Source: Chryseobacterium sp. JAH (GTDB lineage Bacteria; Bacteroidota; Bacteroidia; Flavobacteriales; Weeksellaceae). Taken from it: a DNA stretch of 64,000 bases. The notes below the pieces were generated by a model. The model was not told the DNA's origin. It did not search any database and saw only the letters and a list, made by a program, of their open reading frames with translations. The translations under genes were made by a program, and so were the position numbers. The stretch is from assembly GCF_001507335.1 (NCBI RefSeq), contig NZ_LMAH01000002.1, positions 186,001-250,000 on the forward strand, given 5' to 3'. Shown here piece by piece: positions 16,618 to 24,914 of the stretch; positions within the stretch are counted from its first letter, which is position 1; each line of letters starts with the position of its first letter.

Positions 16618-19600
16618 TTAATCGATTGACATTTTTGCAGATTCCTTCCATAAGTAATTAGGTATCGGTTCATTAAGTTCCCATTTTATGTTCATTGGTT
16701 TTGAGCCATCACTATCAATAAAACTACCTTCTCCAACGAAAACATAACCATTTGTATTTTTGAATTCGTTTGTTGATTTTTCTCTTATAAATAAAAGTAT
16801 TATTTTACCTAACTTTTCATGATTGATATATGTAAGTCCTTTACCAATATCATTTCTTGTTTGATTTTGTGATTGCCAATGAAATAATGTTTCACTGATA
16901 GCATAATCATCATATAAAGTTGTTGGTGAGTAATCTTCTTCGGATTTTATTAGATCAATAAATAATAACTCTGTATTAAGATCTTTATTTTCAGCAACAC
17001 CTACACCAATTGCATTAGACGATTTTTTTTCAAATGTTGACATTTTAAATGCAACTAAAATTTGATCTCTGGTATATCGCGAATGTAACTTTAAAGGTTG
17101 GTGATAAGGCAAATCAACATCGAGTTCCTTGAAACCAATCTTATCAATTAAAATTTCCAGCACTTCTATAATTTCATTTATCAAAGTCTGATTTTTTCCT
17201 ATTTCTCTTATACTTTCTTCTAAACTTCCGAAACCTCCTGCTTTTTGCCAAATGTCGTAATGAAGCATTAAAAGCATTGTTTTTTCATTCTCAGTAAAAT
17301 CCTCAATTCGTATATCGAAGGACCGTTTGGCAATTTCTAAAATAAAATTAAAGTAACTCACAGAATTGGTTGATAACCATTTCTTGCTAATTGCTGAGTA
17401 GATTTGTCTCTCATCGTTATCCTCAAAATCTTCGATGACAACAGCTCTTTGGCAGAGTCTATACCAACTTCCTTTTTTATAAATAACTTCAAGCGGAATA
17501 TGATACAGTTCTGTAAAGTTCCTAAGTGTCAATGGCAAAGTAGTCTGATACTGAAAATTTATTATTTTGGCAATTATTTGATTAACATTGAGAGAAGTGG
17601 CTTTCCTGATATTTGTAAGAATCACTTCTTTCGTTTTTTTCTCTAAAACTATTGAGCAACCTAAGGGCAAATGTGGGAAATCGTCTTCAATTTCCTTTTG
17701 TACAGAAGTTGTGGTCTTCCCTATCAAAGCCCGGAATTTACTTTCAAAATCATATTCAGGTCTTGCATTTCCAACAAAATCTAATACTGTTAAACAATCT
17801 TTTCCTTCTGCTAAGCGAAGACCACGACCTAACTGCTGAAGAAAAACAGTTAAGCTTTCAGTAGGTCTCAAAAACAAAACGGTATCAATTTCCGGAATAT
17901 CAACACCTTCATTGAATATATCAACGACAAACAAGTAGTTGAACTCTTTTTTTCTAAATCTTTCTCTAAGTACATCTCTGTCGCTAGCATTCTTAGAGGT
18001 TAGAAATTCAGCTTTAAGATCAGCTTGATTGAATTTTTGAGACATATACTCAGCATGATTAATATTTACACAAAAACCTATTGCCTGAACATCCTTCAAA
18101 TCTGTTGTATACTTCTGAAGATTATTAATGATTTCACCTACTCGCGCTTCATTTTTTATATACAAGCCAGCGAGCTCATTTACTGCATATTTTCCTTTTT
18201 CCCATTTCACATTTGTTAAATCAATACTGTCTGTAATACCAAAATATTGAAAAGGAGTTAACAATTTTTTATTCAGAGCTTCGGGAAGTCTAATTTCCGC
18301 TGCCACACGGTTACAAAAATCTTCAAGAATATTTTCATTATCCATTCTCTCTGGTGTAGCTGTCAATCCAAGCAAGACTTTGGGCTGGAAGTAATTTAAA
18401 AATGGCCTGTAACTGGAAGCCGGTCCATGATGTGCTTCATCTAATATGATAAAATCAAAATAATCCTTTGAAAGATTTAGATCTTTTAACCTATTATTCA
18501 AAGTCTGTACAGAAACAAATAAATACTCATGCGATCTTGGCTCGAGTCCGTCAACCCACAAATCGCCAAAATTATTATCCCTCAACACTCCTTGAAAAGT
18601 TGCTCTCGCCTGTTGCAAGATTTCTTTTCGATGTGCAACAAAAAGCAATTTTGCCGATGTATTATTGTTTCTGAAGTTTTTGTAATCAAATGCCGAAATA
18701 ACAGTTTTTCCAGTACCTGTTGCAGCAACTAACAAATTTCTGTCTCTGTTATGTACAGTACGTTCAACCTCCAGCTTTTCAAGTATTTCACTTTGATAAT
18801 GAAAAGGTTTAATATTGAAATATGAAGTTGCAAAATTATATTCTTTTGAAAATTTTCCGTGCTTCAATGCATCAACTAATTTTATAAAATGAGTTTCTTG
18901 TTGATAAGACTCAAACTCTGAATTCTGCCAATATGCTTCAAAAGTCTTTCTAAATTTATCGATGATATGGCTAACTTCTCTGGTTGTAATTTTTAAGTTC
19001 CACTCCAAGCCATCAGTTAATGCTGAGCGCGAAAAATTAGATGAGCCGATGTAGCCTGTATGAAAACCTGTATTGCGTTGAAACAAATAAGCTTTCGCGT
19101 GCAATCTTTCATTTCCCGTATTGTAAGAAACTTTGACTTCTGTATTTTTTAACGATGAAAGGAATTCTACTGCCTTTGCATCTGTTGCTCCTATATAAGT
19201 TGTAGTAATGACTCTCAAGATTCCACCTCTGTCAGTAAACTCTCTCAACTCACGCTCAAGAATTCTTATACCTTTCCATTTTATGAATGAAACTAAAAGA
19301 TCAATTTTATTCGACGATAGTATTTCTTTTCGTAGCTCACTTTCCAAAGTTGTGCCTGAGTTTCCGCCAGTAAAAAGTTCGCTGTGAATTAATCTGGTAT
19401 ACGGAGTAATTGTTTTTAAATGAAGATCTAAGTCTGTAAAATGAGCATCAACGTTTGTAAAGACTGCTTTCAGTATCTTACCTTCAGTTTCAATTAAATC
19501 ATCTTCAAACTCTTCTTTTTTCAGTTCTTCTTTTAAAAATAGAATGATTTTGTTTGCAATCTCAATTTGAATTTCTAGAATGTCTTCGCCTTTTATCAAA

Positions 19601-19764
19601 TTAAAGGCCTGTTTAATTGTTTTACCAATATGCTGAGATAATAAGTGAGCTGCCTCTGCTTTGTCAATCGAAATTTTCTTCACCTGAAAATGATCTTTCT
19701 CAAGCGCATTTAATTTTTTGCTGATGAGTTGCGTCACTAACTCCTCATAAAGTCCTTGATTCAT
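16618..19764 (-). CDS. PLD-nuclease / SF2 helicase / DUF3427 protein
   Basis: 1048 aa multidomain protein. Residues about 130-290 form a phospholipase D-like domain with the single HKD-type motif H222-A-K224 and GYIGSSNFS (237-245). An SF2 DEAH helicase follows: Walker A AATGTGKT (347-354), LDEAHH (441-446), LLGLTATPER and the motif VI QQLGRGLR. The C-terminal part (about 800-1048) is DUF3427 (RYTRDQILVAFKMST, HWQSQNQTRNDIGKG). The architecture implies DNA or RNA unwinding coupled to cleavage. Related PLD-helicase proteins occur in defence islands, but no partner gene is next to it. It stands alone on the minus strand between long non-coding spacers. Domain call is firm, role inferred. Confidence 0.88.
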   Translation of the reverse strand: MNQGLYEELVTQLISKKLNALEKDHFQVKKISIDKAEAAHLLSQHIGKTIKQAFNLIKGEDILEIQIEIANKIILFLKEELKKEEFEDDLIETEGKILKAVFTNVDAHFTDLDLHLKTITPYTRLIHSELFTGGNSGTTLESELRKEILSSNKIDLLVSFIKWKGIRILERELREFTDRGGILRVITTTYIGATDAKAVEFLSSLKNTEVKVSYNTGNERLHAKAYLFQRNTGFHTGYIGSSNFSRSALTDGLEWNLKITTREVSHIIDKFRKTFEAYWQNSEFESYQQETHFIKLVDALKHGKFSKEYNFATSYFNIKPFHYQSEILEKLEVERTVHNRDRNLLVAATGTGKTVISAFDYKNFRNNNTSAKLLFVAHRKEILQQARATFQGVLRDNNFGDLWVDGLEPRSHEYLFVSVQTLNNRLKDLNLSKDYFDFIILDEAHHGPASSYRPFLNYFQPKVLLGLTATPERMDNENILEDFCNRVAAEIRLPEALNKKLLTPFQYFGITDSIDLTNVKWEKGKYAVNELAGLYIKNEARVGEIINNLQKYTTDLKDVQAIGFCVNINHAEYMSQKFNQADLKAEFLTSKNASDRDVLRERFRKKEFNYLFVVDIFNEGVDIPEIDTVLFLRPTESLTVFLQQLGRGLRLAEGKDCLTVLDFVGNARPEYDFESKFRALIGKTTTSVQKEIEDDFPHLPLGCSIVLEKKTKEVILTNIRKATSLNVNQIIAKIINFQYQTTLPLTLRNFTELYHIPLEVIYKKGSWYRLCQRAVVIEDFEDNDERQIYSAISKKWLSTNSVSYFNFILEIAKRSFDIRIEDFTENEKTMLLMLHYDIWQKAGGFGSLEESIREIGKNQTLINEIIEVLEILIDKIGFKELDVDLPYHQPLKLHSRYTRDQILVAFKMSTFEKKSSNAIGVGVAENKDLNTELLFIDLIKSEEDYSPTTLYDDYAISETLFHWQSQNQTRNDIGKGLTYINHEKLGKIILLFIREKSTNEFKNTNGYVFVGEGSFIDSDGSKPMNIKWELNEPIPNYLWKESAKMSID

Positions 19765-20370
19765 AGTTTTTATTTACATTTAAATCTCCCATTCATAAAT
19801 AGATAAAAGGATCTAATAGAATGCAATATAGAAAACTTTCAGGCATTTTGCCAATTTATTAATCTAATGAATGCTATACGGGTCTACAATCAAAATTTTT
19901 GATTTAACTTTAAAGTAATGCAAACCAAAACGATTTTAAAAAGTGTAATTGTATACTATTTTTCCAGAAAGTTTATAACTAGGATACGACAGACTTTCCT
20001 GAGTGGCTTTTCAAATTTTCTGCTATTAGTTATCTTTTGATAATATCAACCCTTCATCTCTGTTAAAATCTCTATTATAATAACCAAATATTTCAGGCTT
20101 AATAGAACAGAACAATATCGATTTCACGAAGTCTGAATAGACCATTTTCGCAATGACAAAAGATCGTCATTTTATTTAGATTTTGAAAAAGTAATATCGA
20201 GAAATTTTTGATTCAGGGACTATCTATTGTTCATAAGTTCTCGATACATTTTTCTTCGCTTTGCGTCGAAAAGCACTCGAACTGACGAATGACGGACAGT
20301 ACAACAAAAATCATCTAGATCTTCAAATCCCACGCGACATCTTGGATCAAATGTCTAGAATACATATAAA
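19765..20370. other. Long non-coding spacer with degenerate repeats
   Basis: About 600 AT-rich bases without a credible ORF on either strand. It holds a short palindrome AATGAC...GTCATT (20152-20171) within a CGCAATGACAAAA stretch resembling those at 11874-11884, and a REP-like element at 20236-20290 listed separately. I see no promoter box of good quality. Upstream of the PLD-helicase gene, so its promoter should lie at the left end. Confidence 0.4.
20236..20290. repeat. REP-like palindromic repeat
   Basis: AAGTTCTCGATACATTTTTCTTCG faces CGTCGAAAAGCACTCGAACT. The arms are imperfect inverted repeats (AGTTC...CTCGAACT, CTTCG...GTCGAAAAG). This CTCGATAC/CACTCGAACTGACG signature is one I remember as a recurrent intergenic element in Bacteroidota; copy number in this genome cannot be seen here. 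Confidence 0.4.
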
Positions 20371-20407
20371 GTAAAGCCCCGCTTTGAAAAACAAAACGAG
20401 ACTTTAC
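20371..20407 (-). terminator. 3' hairpin of the efflux operon
   Basis: On minus-strand RNA GTAAAGTCTCGTTTTG pairs with CAAAGCGGGGCTTTAC over 16 bp with a 5-nt loop; the three non-Watson-Crick positions are all G-U wobbles. On the plus strand the same positions would be A/C mismatches, so the structure belongs to the minus-strand transcript. It lies 20 bp past the MFS stop codon and is followed by TTTATAT. Confidence 0.55.
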
Positions 20408-20426
20408 GGGTAAAAACAAGGTTTCT

Positions 20427-22016
20427 TTATAAGGCCGGACCGGTGGCGCCTTTGAGGTCTTCTTCTAATTTTTTTCTTTCACGGGCTCTGCGTCTGGCGA
20501 TAACCGATTTTCCGTTGAGGATTCTGATGACTTTTAAATATTCTGTACGTTTTCCGAAATGATGGGTAATTACATAGAGCATTACGCCGAAACCGGCAAC
20601 GATAATGTATCCGAATATCTTTTTGTTGGCAGAGATGATGGCGTTGAGCTGAATGGTTTTCATATTGGTGGCAACCGTTTGTGGCGTGATGGTCATTCCG
20701 TCCATATAGACTGCCAAATCTCCCAAACTGACGATTTGAAACTGATACTGAAACCACGAAAACAGGGCTGAGAAAAATCCTACTGCAAGGAAGGTTCGCC
20801 ATACCAAAACCAGTCCGATGGCGGCAAGCATTTCGTTGAGTTCCAATTTGTCTAAGGTGTAATACCAGACCGAGATGAAGAGCGAGCACATTCCATAGCC
20901 TTTCAGGAACATCGGTAAGTACCAGTTTTCGTAATTGAATTCCAGCACCATTGAAAAGTACATAATGATGGAGTAAGCCGTCATTGAAGCGAAGCCTGAA
21001 AAGATGAACATTTTGAGCGGTCGCTCTTTTTTAAACCAAAATACGGCGATCGCTCCGGCTAAGAATATTCCGGGTGTCATCATCACATTCAGTTTGGCAT
21101 TGGTTAATTGGTCGTAGCCCAAAACTCCGACGGAATAGATGTTTTGAATTGACGTTGTTCCCAAAAACATTCCCAGCCACAGGAGCATAAACAGTCCGTT
21201 CAGCACGTTGCTTTTGGTGAAAATATGAAATGAAATATAAGGTCTTTTCAAAGTCAGCTGACGGATGGCCAACAAAGCAAAACTCACAAATGCGGCGATG
21301 CTGGCGTTAATAATGTTTTTGGAATTGAGCCAATCCAGCTGTTTCCCAAACGAAAAGACATACGCCGAAAACATAAACGTTGACACAAAAAGAATGATGC
21401 TCAGCCAATCGATGTAATGCAACGGAACTTTTAAAGCAAAGTATTTGTCGTGCATCAAAACCCAACACAACAATGCCAGGACAAAGCATAACACCGCTGC
21501 CAAAATAAAGAACTGCTGAAAGTTGTACAGTATCGAAACATCCACTGCATAATACGCAGAGACCTGATTTAATATCAAAACAAATGTGTAGAAGACGCCG
21601 TAAAAAATTCCACGTCCGCCCAGCATTGCCATTAACGGAAGGAATAATTCGATGGTAATCATCATTTTTAAAAATCCGATAACCAAAGAGGTCATTACAA
21701 TAACCATCGGTTCAAAAGTGGTGGCGTTGATATAACTTAATGCACCGAGAAGCACCAATAACATCACCAATTTATCACGGACCTTGAACCGCATTTTCAT
21801 TCTTAAAACCACAGGCATACACGCTCCCATCCCAATGGTGGTGGCGTAGTTTGCCCACAGAAAATATTCCTGCATCACGCCGGTTCCGCCCACCATAAAA
21901 CTGATGTTTCCGGTGTAAACTCCTCCTAACGGCATCACCACGATAAGCAGTAAAACCATCATCAGAAGCTGTATGGGTTTCGGAACCCAATCGCTGAAAA
22001 GACCTTTGTTGTACAT
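20427..22016 (-). CDS. MFS drug efflux transporter (DHA2/EmrB-like)
   Basis: 529 aa with about 14 hydrophobic segments, consistent with the 14-TM DHA2 class. The N-terminus carries VVMPLGGVYTGNISFMVGG and the C-terminal tail is a basic stretch (ARRRARERKKLEEDLKG) after a last helix. Together with the HlyD-like adaptor and TolC-like channel upstream it forms a tripartite pump that expels drugs or other amphiphiles across both membranes. It begins 96 bp after the adaptor gene, separated by a long hairpin. Its DNA is visibly richer in G+C than neighbours (28 of 60 bases at 21781-21840 against 18 of 60 at 17041-17100). Substrate unknown. Confidence 0.87.
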   Translation of the reverse strand: MYNKGLFSDWVPKPIQLLMMVLLLIVVMPLGGVYTGNISFMVGGTGVMQEYFLWANYATTIGMGACMPVVLRMKMRFKVRDKLVMLLVLLGALSYINATTFEPMVIVMTSLVIGFLKMMITIELFLPLMAMLGGRGIFYGVFYTFVLILNQVSAYYAVDVSILYNFQQFFILAAVLCFVLALLCWVLMHDKYFALKVPLHYIDWLSIILFVSTFMFSAYVFSFGKQLDWLNSKNIINASIAAFVSFALLAIRQLTLKRPYISFHIFTKSNVLNGLFMLLWLGMFLGTTSIQNIYSVGVLGYDQLTNAKLNVMMTPGIFLAGAIAVFWFKKERPLKMFIFSGFASMTAYSIIMYFSMVLEFNYENWYLPMFLKGYGMCSLFISVWYYTLDKLELNEMLAAIGLVLVWRTFLAVGFFSALFSWFQYQFQIVSLGDLAVYMDGMTITPQTVATNMKTIQLNAIISANKKIFGYIIVAGFGVMLYVITHHFGKRTEYLKVIRILNGKSVIARRRARERKKLEEDLKGATGPAL

Positions 22017-22034
22017 AATTTTTTTTAAAGACTA

Positions 22035-22120
22035 AGAGATAATAGACCGATAGATAATAGATAAGATTCTTAAAAACTTTGTTTTTAAGAATCTTATCTA
22101 TTCGTCTATTCTCTATCTGT
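22035..22120. repeat. Long hairpin between hlyD-like and MFS genes
   Basis: A perfect 21-bp stem, 22057-22077 with 22081-22101 (ATAGATAAGATTCTTAAAAAC and its complement), closes on a 3-nt loop TTT. Imperfect pairing (ATAGACCGATAGATA with TCGTCTATTCTCTATCT) extends it towards both genes. It begins at the stop codon of the adaptor gene. No T-run follows directly on the minus strand, so it may be an RNA-stability or attenuation element or a palindromic repeat rather than a terminator. Confidence 0.6.
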
Positions 22121-23246
22121 CTGCATTTAAAGAAACATTCATATTCATTCCCGCACTCAGTTTCGCCACATCTTCTTTTTTATTGGCATCTGTAAACTCG
22201 ATTCTTACGGGAATTCTCTGTTGTACTTTGATGAAGTTGCCGGTTGAGTTGTCGGTTGGAATACTTGAATATCTTGAACCGGTTGCGGCTGAAACTGCGG
22301 TGACTTTTCCTTCAAACTGTTTTCCGCCTAAAGCATCGGCAGTCATCATCAGTTTTTCACCTATTTTAATATTCGGCATCTGGCTCTCAAGGAAATTGGC
22401 GGTCACCCATTTTTGATTGTTCAGAACGATGGTGGCAACTTGCTGCCCCGGCTGAATTAACTGTCCTTCAGAAATCGTTCTTCTTCCCATCACGCCGTCG
22501 TAAGGCGCAGTAATTACGGTATATGAAAGATTGATTTTCGCCATATCCAATGCGGCTTTTGTTCTTTTGATTTCAGCATCGTTGATGCCTAACTTACTTT
22601 TAACTTCTGTTGTAGAAAGGTTGGCCGACTGTTTCTGATTGACCAAGGTTTCGTAGGCTGCTTTTTGCGCATCGTATTCTGTTTTGGCCTGGTCAAATTG
22701 TTGTCTTGTCACCGCTTCTGCTGCCAAAAGGTTTTTGTATCGTCCTAAATTTTGTTCGGCATTCCACAATCTTGCTTTTGCACCAGCAATATTGGATTCC
22801 ATCACGCTGACGTTGTTGGAAACTGTATTGATTGAAGAACCTGTAGCTGACCGTTGCGCCAAAGCATTTTGATATGCCGCTTCCGCCTGTCCGAGTTGTG
22901 TGATAATTTCACGGTCATCCAAAATGGCCAACGTATCGCCTTTTTTCACCTGCTGATGTTCGATAAATTTTATTTCTTTAATGTAAGCCGAAACCCTTGT
23001 GTTGATTGGATTGATAAATTCCTCCACCTGAGCCGCTTCCGTATAGGTTTTGTCGCCGATGTGAAAGTACTGACGAATCAGCCAAAACAATCCGAAACCA
23101 ATCACCGCAAAAACGATAACGTTTGAAACGATGGCTCTGATTTTATTTTTTCTGTTTTGTTTTTTTTTGGCTTCAGCACTTGAAACCACAGGTTTTACCG
23201 GTGCTTGTGGTTGTGTATCTTGAGTATTTTGCTCCTTGTTTTCCAT
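22113..23246 (-). CDS. HlyD/EmrA family periplasmic adaptor of the efflux pump
   Basis: 377 aa. A lysine-rich cytoplasmic head (KKKQNRKNK) is followed by one membrane anchor at about 37-59, a barrel-sandwich (biotinyl-lipoyl) half, a helical hairpin of about 100-220 (LGQAEAAYQNALAQR ... AALDMAKINLSY), the second lipoyl half VITAPYDGVMGRRTISEGQL and a C-terminal beta-barrel domain. It links the inner-membrane MFS carrier to the outer-membrane channel. It lies between the tolC-like and MFS genes in the same orientation, 269 bp after the tolC-like gene. Family call is firm. Confidence 0.92.
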   Translation of the reverse strand: MENKEQNTQDTQPQAPVKPVVSSAEAKKKQNRKNKIRAIVSNVIVFAVIGFGLFWLIRQYFHIGDKTYTEAAQVEEFINPINTRVSAYIKEIKFIEHQQVKKGDTLAILDDREIITQLGQAEAAYQNALAQRSATGSSINTVSNNVSVMESNIAGAKARLWNAEQNLGRYKNLLAAEAVTRQQFDQAKTEYDAQKAAYETLVNQKQSANLSTTEVKSKLGINDAEIKRTKAALDMAKINLSYTVITAPYDGVMGRRTISEGQLIQPGQQVATIVLNNQKWVTANFLESQMPNIKIGEKLMMTADALGGKQFEGKVTAVSAATGSRYSSIPTDNSTGNFIKVQQRIPVRIEFTDANKKEDVAKLSAGMNMNVSLNADR

Positions 23247-23401
23247 TTTTTTTGTTTTATATCTTTTTCGAACACGAAGTTCTCGGAGTTTTTTTTAATT
23301 AATGCTTCTATAGTTTCACAAAGCCGTTTGACTTCGTCGAATTTTTACTTTCACTTATAAAAGACATTTTGAACTAACTACTTTAAGTCATTTAAAAATT
23401 G

Positions 23402-23502
23402 TTCAAAATTATTTCCCCAGCCCTAAAGGGTGTAATTTTGAATAATTTTCAAGAGAATTTTTCCTCCCTTTAGGGTTGTGGCAAAGAAAAATGCTCTTGA
23501 AA
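23402..23502. repeat. Compound inverted repeat between tolC-like and hlyD-like genes
   Basis: Two adjoining hairpins: TTCAAAATTA (23402-23411) with TAATTTTGAA (23433-23442), and TTTCAAGAG with CTCTTGAAA over about 23447-23502. In addition CCCCAGCCCTAAAGGG (23415-23430) pairs with CCCTTTAGGGTTGTGG (23466-23481), 14 of 16, across the two hairpins. Such a structure looks like two inverted copies of one short repeat placed head to head. The CCAGCCCTAAAGGG string is one I recall from other Bacteroidota intergenic DNA. It may insulate or tune the hlyD-MFS half of the operon. Confidence 0.5.
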
Positions 23503-23515
23503 TTCACACGCGAAA

Positions 23516-24826
23516 TCAAAGCGTCCCAGTAGATTTCAATAAGTTGTAGTATTGATACAGCACATTGATTTCTGCATTCGCATAGTCCAGTTCAGATTGT
23601 AGTTTCTGGTTTTGCGCATCAATCATTTCTGCCTGCACCGCCAACTGATTAAGGTATTTTGCTTCTGTGATTTTATAGTTTTCTTCCGCCAGCCTTTTCG
23701 CATCATTTAAAATATCGGCCTGCTGAATTGCTTCCTGATATTTGACGTAAGAAGCATTCACGTTCATATCAATATTCTGCTGTGTCAAAGTTAAAGCGTC
23801 ATTAGCCTGCGTTTTCTGCAGTTCGCCCAACTTTACTTTTTCCTTGGTTTTATACAGATTATCGATATTATAGCTTAAAGAAATTCCCGTTTGCCATCCG
23901 TTACCATACATATCAACCACTGGATTTCTGTTGGTTATCGGTCTTTGAACCGTATAACCTCCAAAACCTGAAAGCGTCGGCATTCTGTCAGTTTTGATGA
24001 TTTCAATATTTTTGTCAGCAACACCGATGTTGGTTTGCGCAGATTTTAATTGTGGATTGCTGTCGTGAGCGAGATTTAAATAATAATCCATCCCAATTCC
24101 TGATTCTTTATTGTCTAAATTTTCAACCGGAATAATTTCTGTATTGGCAGGCAATCCTAAACCAATATTTAAATTATAATTGAGGATTTTTCTGTTGTTG
24201 GCTAAAGTCAGAATGCTTTGGTCAAGATTCTTAATCGCAAGTTCTCCACGGATAACTTCATTTCTCGTTACCATTCCCTGTTTGTAGAAATCATTGATAT
24301 TCTTCAGTCGTTGTTGAGCTAATTTTTTGTTGTTTTCAAAAACCGATTGTTGGTTGATAATTTTATAAACATCCAGATAATTTGAAATCACTAAAAATTT
24401 CACATCCTGCTGATTCTTCTCTAAATCCAATTCAGAAAGCTGTTCACGAAGACCTGCCAATTCAATCGATTTATTGACCAATCCGCCTTTGAAAATCAGT
24501 TGAGTAGCCTGCACACCGTACGTACTTCCGTAATGAGGCATCTGAATGGTTGTAGAATTGGAGAAATCTTTGTCGATTGCTACTACGTTTCCCAAATAAA
24601 ATTGAGTTGTTGAAGCTGTGATTGAAGGAAGTTTCTGAAGTTTTGTAATATCCGTCTGCTGTTTGGCAATATTGATATTCTGTGCCGAAACTTTTAATTG
24701 GTAGTGGTTTTGAAGCGCCAGTTCGGCGACTTCATTCGCTGTCATCTGTTTTATTTCTTGTGAAAAAAACAGCGCAGGAAAAATAGCTATCACGAGTGAT
24801 AGTGCTGTTTTTATGTTCTTTGTCAT
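23516..24826 (-). CDS. TolC family outer-membrane efflux channel
   Basis: 436 aa. Signal peptide MTKNIKTALSLVIAIFPALFFSQ, then two outer-membrane efflux protein repeats (about 30-220 and 235-430) rich in long helices such as LELQNHYQLKVSAQNINIAKQQ and VQAEMIDAQNQKLQSELDYANAEINVLYQYYNLL. These form the trimeric alpha-barrel and beta-barrel exit duct. First gene of the tolC-hlyD-MFS pump operon, with its own promoter and palindromic operator at 24846-24887. Family call is firm. Confidence 0.92.
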   Translation of the reverse strand: MTKNIKTALSLVIAIFPALFFSQEIKQMTANEVAELALQNHYQLKVSAQNINIAKQQTDITKLQKLPSITASTTQFYLGNVVAIDKDFSNSTTIQMPHYGSTYGVQATQLIFKGGLVNKSIELAGLREQLSELDLEKNQQDVKFLVISNYLDVYKIINQQSVFENNKKLAQQRLKNINDFYKQGMVTRNEVIRGELAIKNLDQSILTLANNRKILNYNLNIGLGLPANTEIIPVENLDNKESGIGMDYYLNLAHDSNPQLKSAQTNIGVADKNIEIIKTDRMPTLSGFGGYTVQRPITNRNPVVDMYGNGWQTGISLSYNIDNLYKTKEKVKLGELQKTQANDALTLTQQNIDMNVNASYVKYQEAIQQADILNDAKRLAEENYKITEAKYLNQLAVQAEMIDAQNQKLQSELDYANAEINVLYQYYNLLKSTGTL

Positions 24827-24845
24827 TTTACCTTGTTTTACGAAG

Positions 24846-24887
24846 CAAAGTTACGACTGATGTAATCTCAAACAAATGTTTGAGATT
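24846..24887 (-). promoter_or_regulatory. Efflux operon promoter overlapped by a palindromic operator
   Basis: Reading the minus strand, TTTG (24876-24873), 19 bp, then TAACTTTG (24853-24846) is a full Bacteroidota promoter ending 19 bp before the tolC-like start codon. The palindrome AATCTCAAACA-AA-TGTTTGAGATT (24864-24887, 11-bp perfect arms) covers the -33 element. A bound dimer would block RNA polymerase, so the operon is likely repressed, with the inducer unknown. The AraC-type regulator just upstream is the obvious candidate, but a palindrome suits a TetR or MarR repressor at least as well. Confidence 0.75.
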
Positions 24888-24914
24888 TGGAAAAAGATGT
24901 TCAAATGTAGGATT

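Noticed and set aside
16618-19764. Complete multi-gene defence island around the PLD-helicase
   Set aside because: Neighbours are a MoxR-type pair and an efflux operon; no toxin, methyltransferase or second defence gene is next to it.
20479-20889. 136-codon minus-strand frame inside the MFS gene
   Set aside because: Alternate frame of a clear MFS transporter on the same strand.
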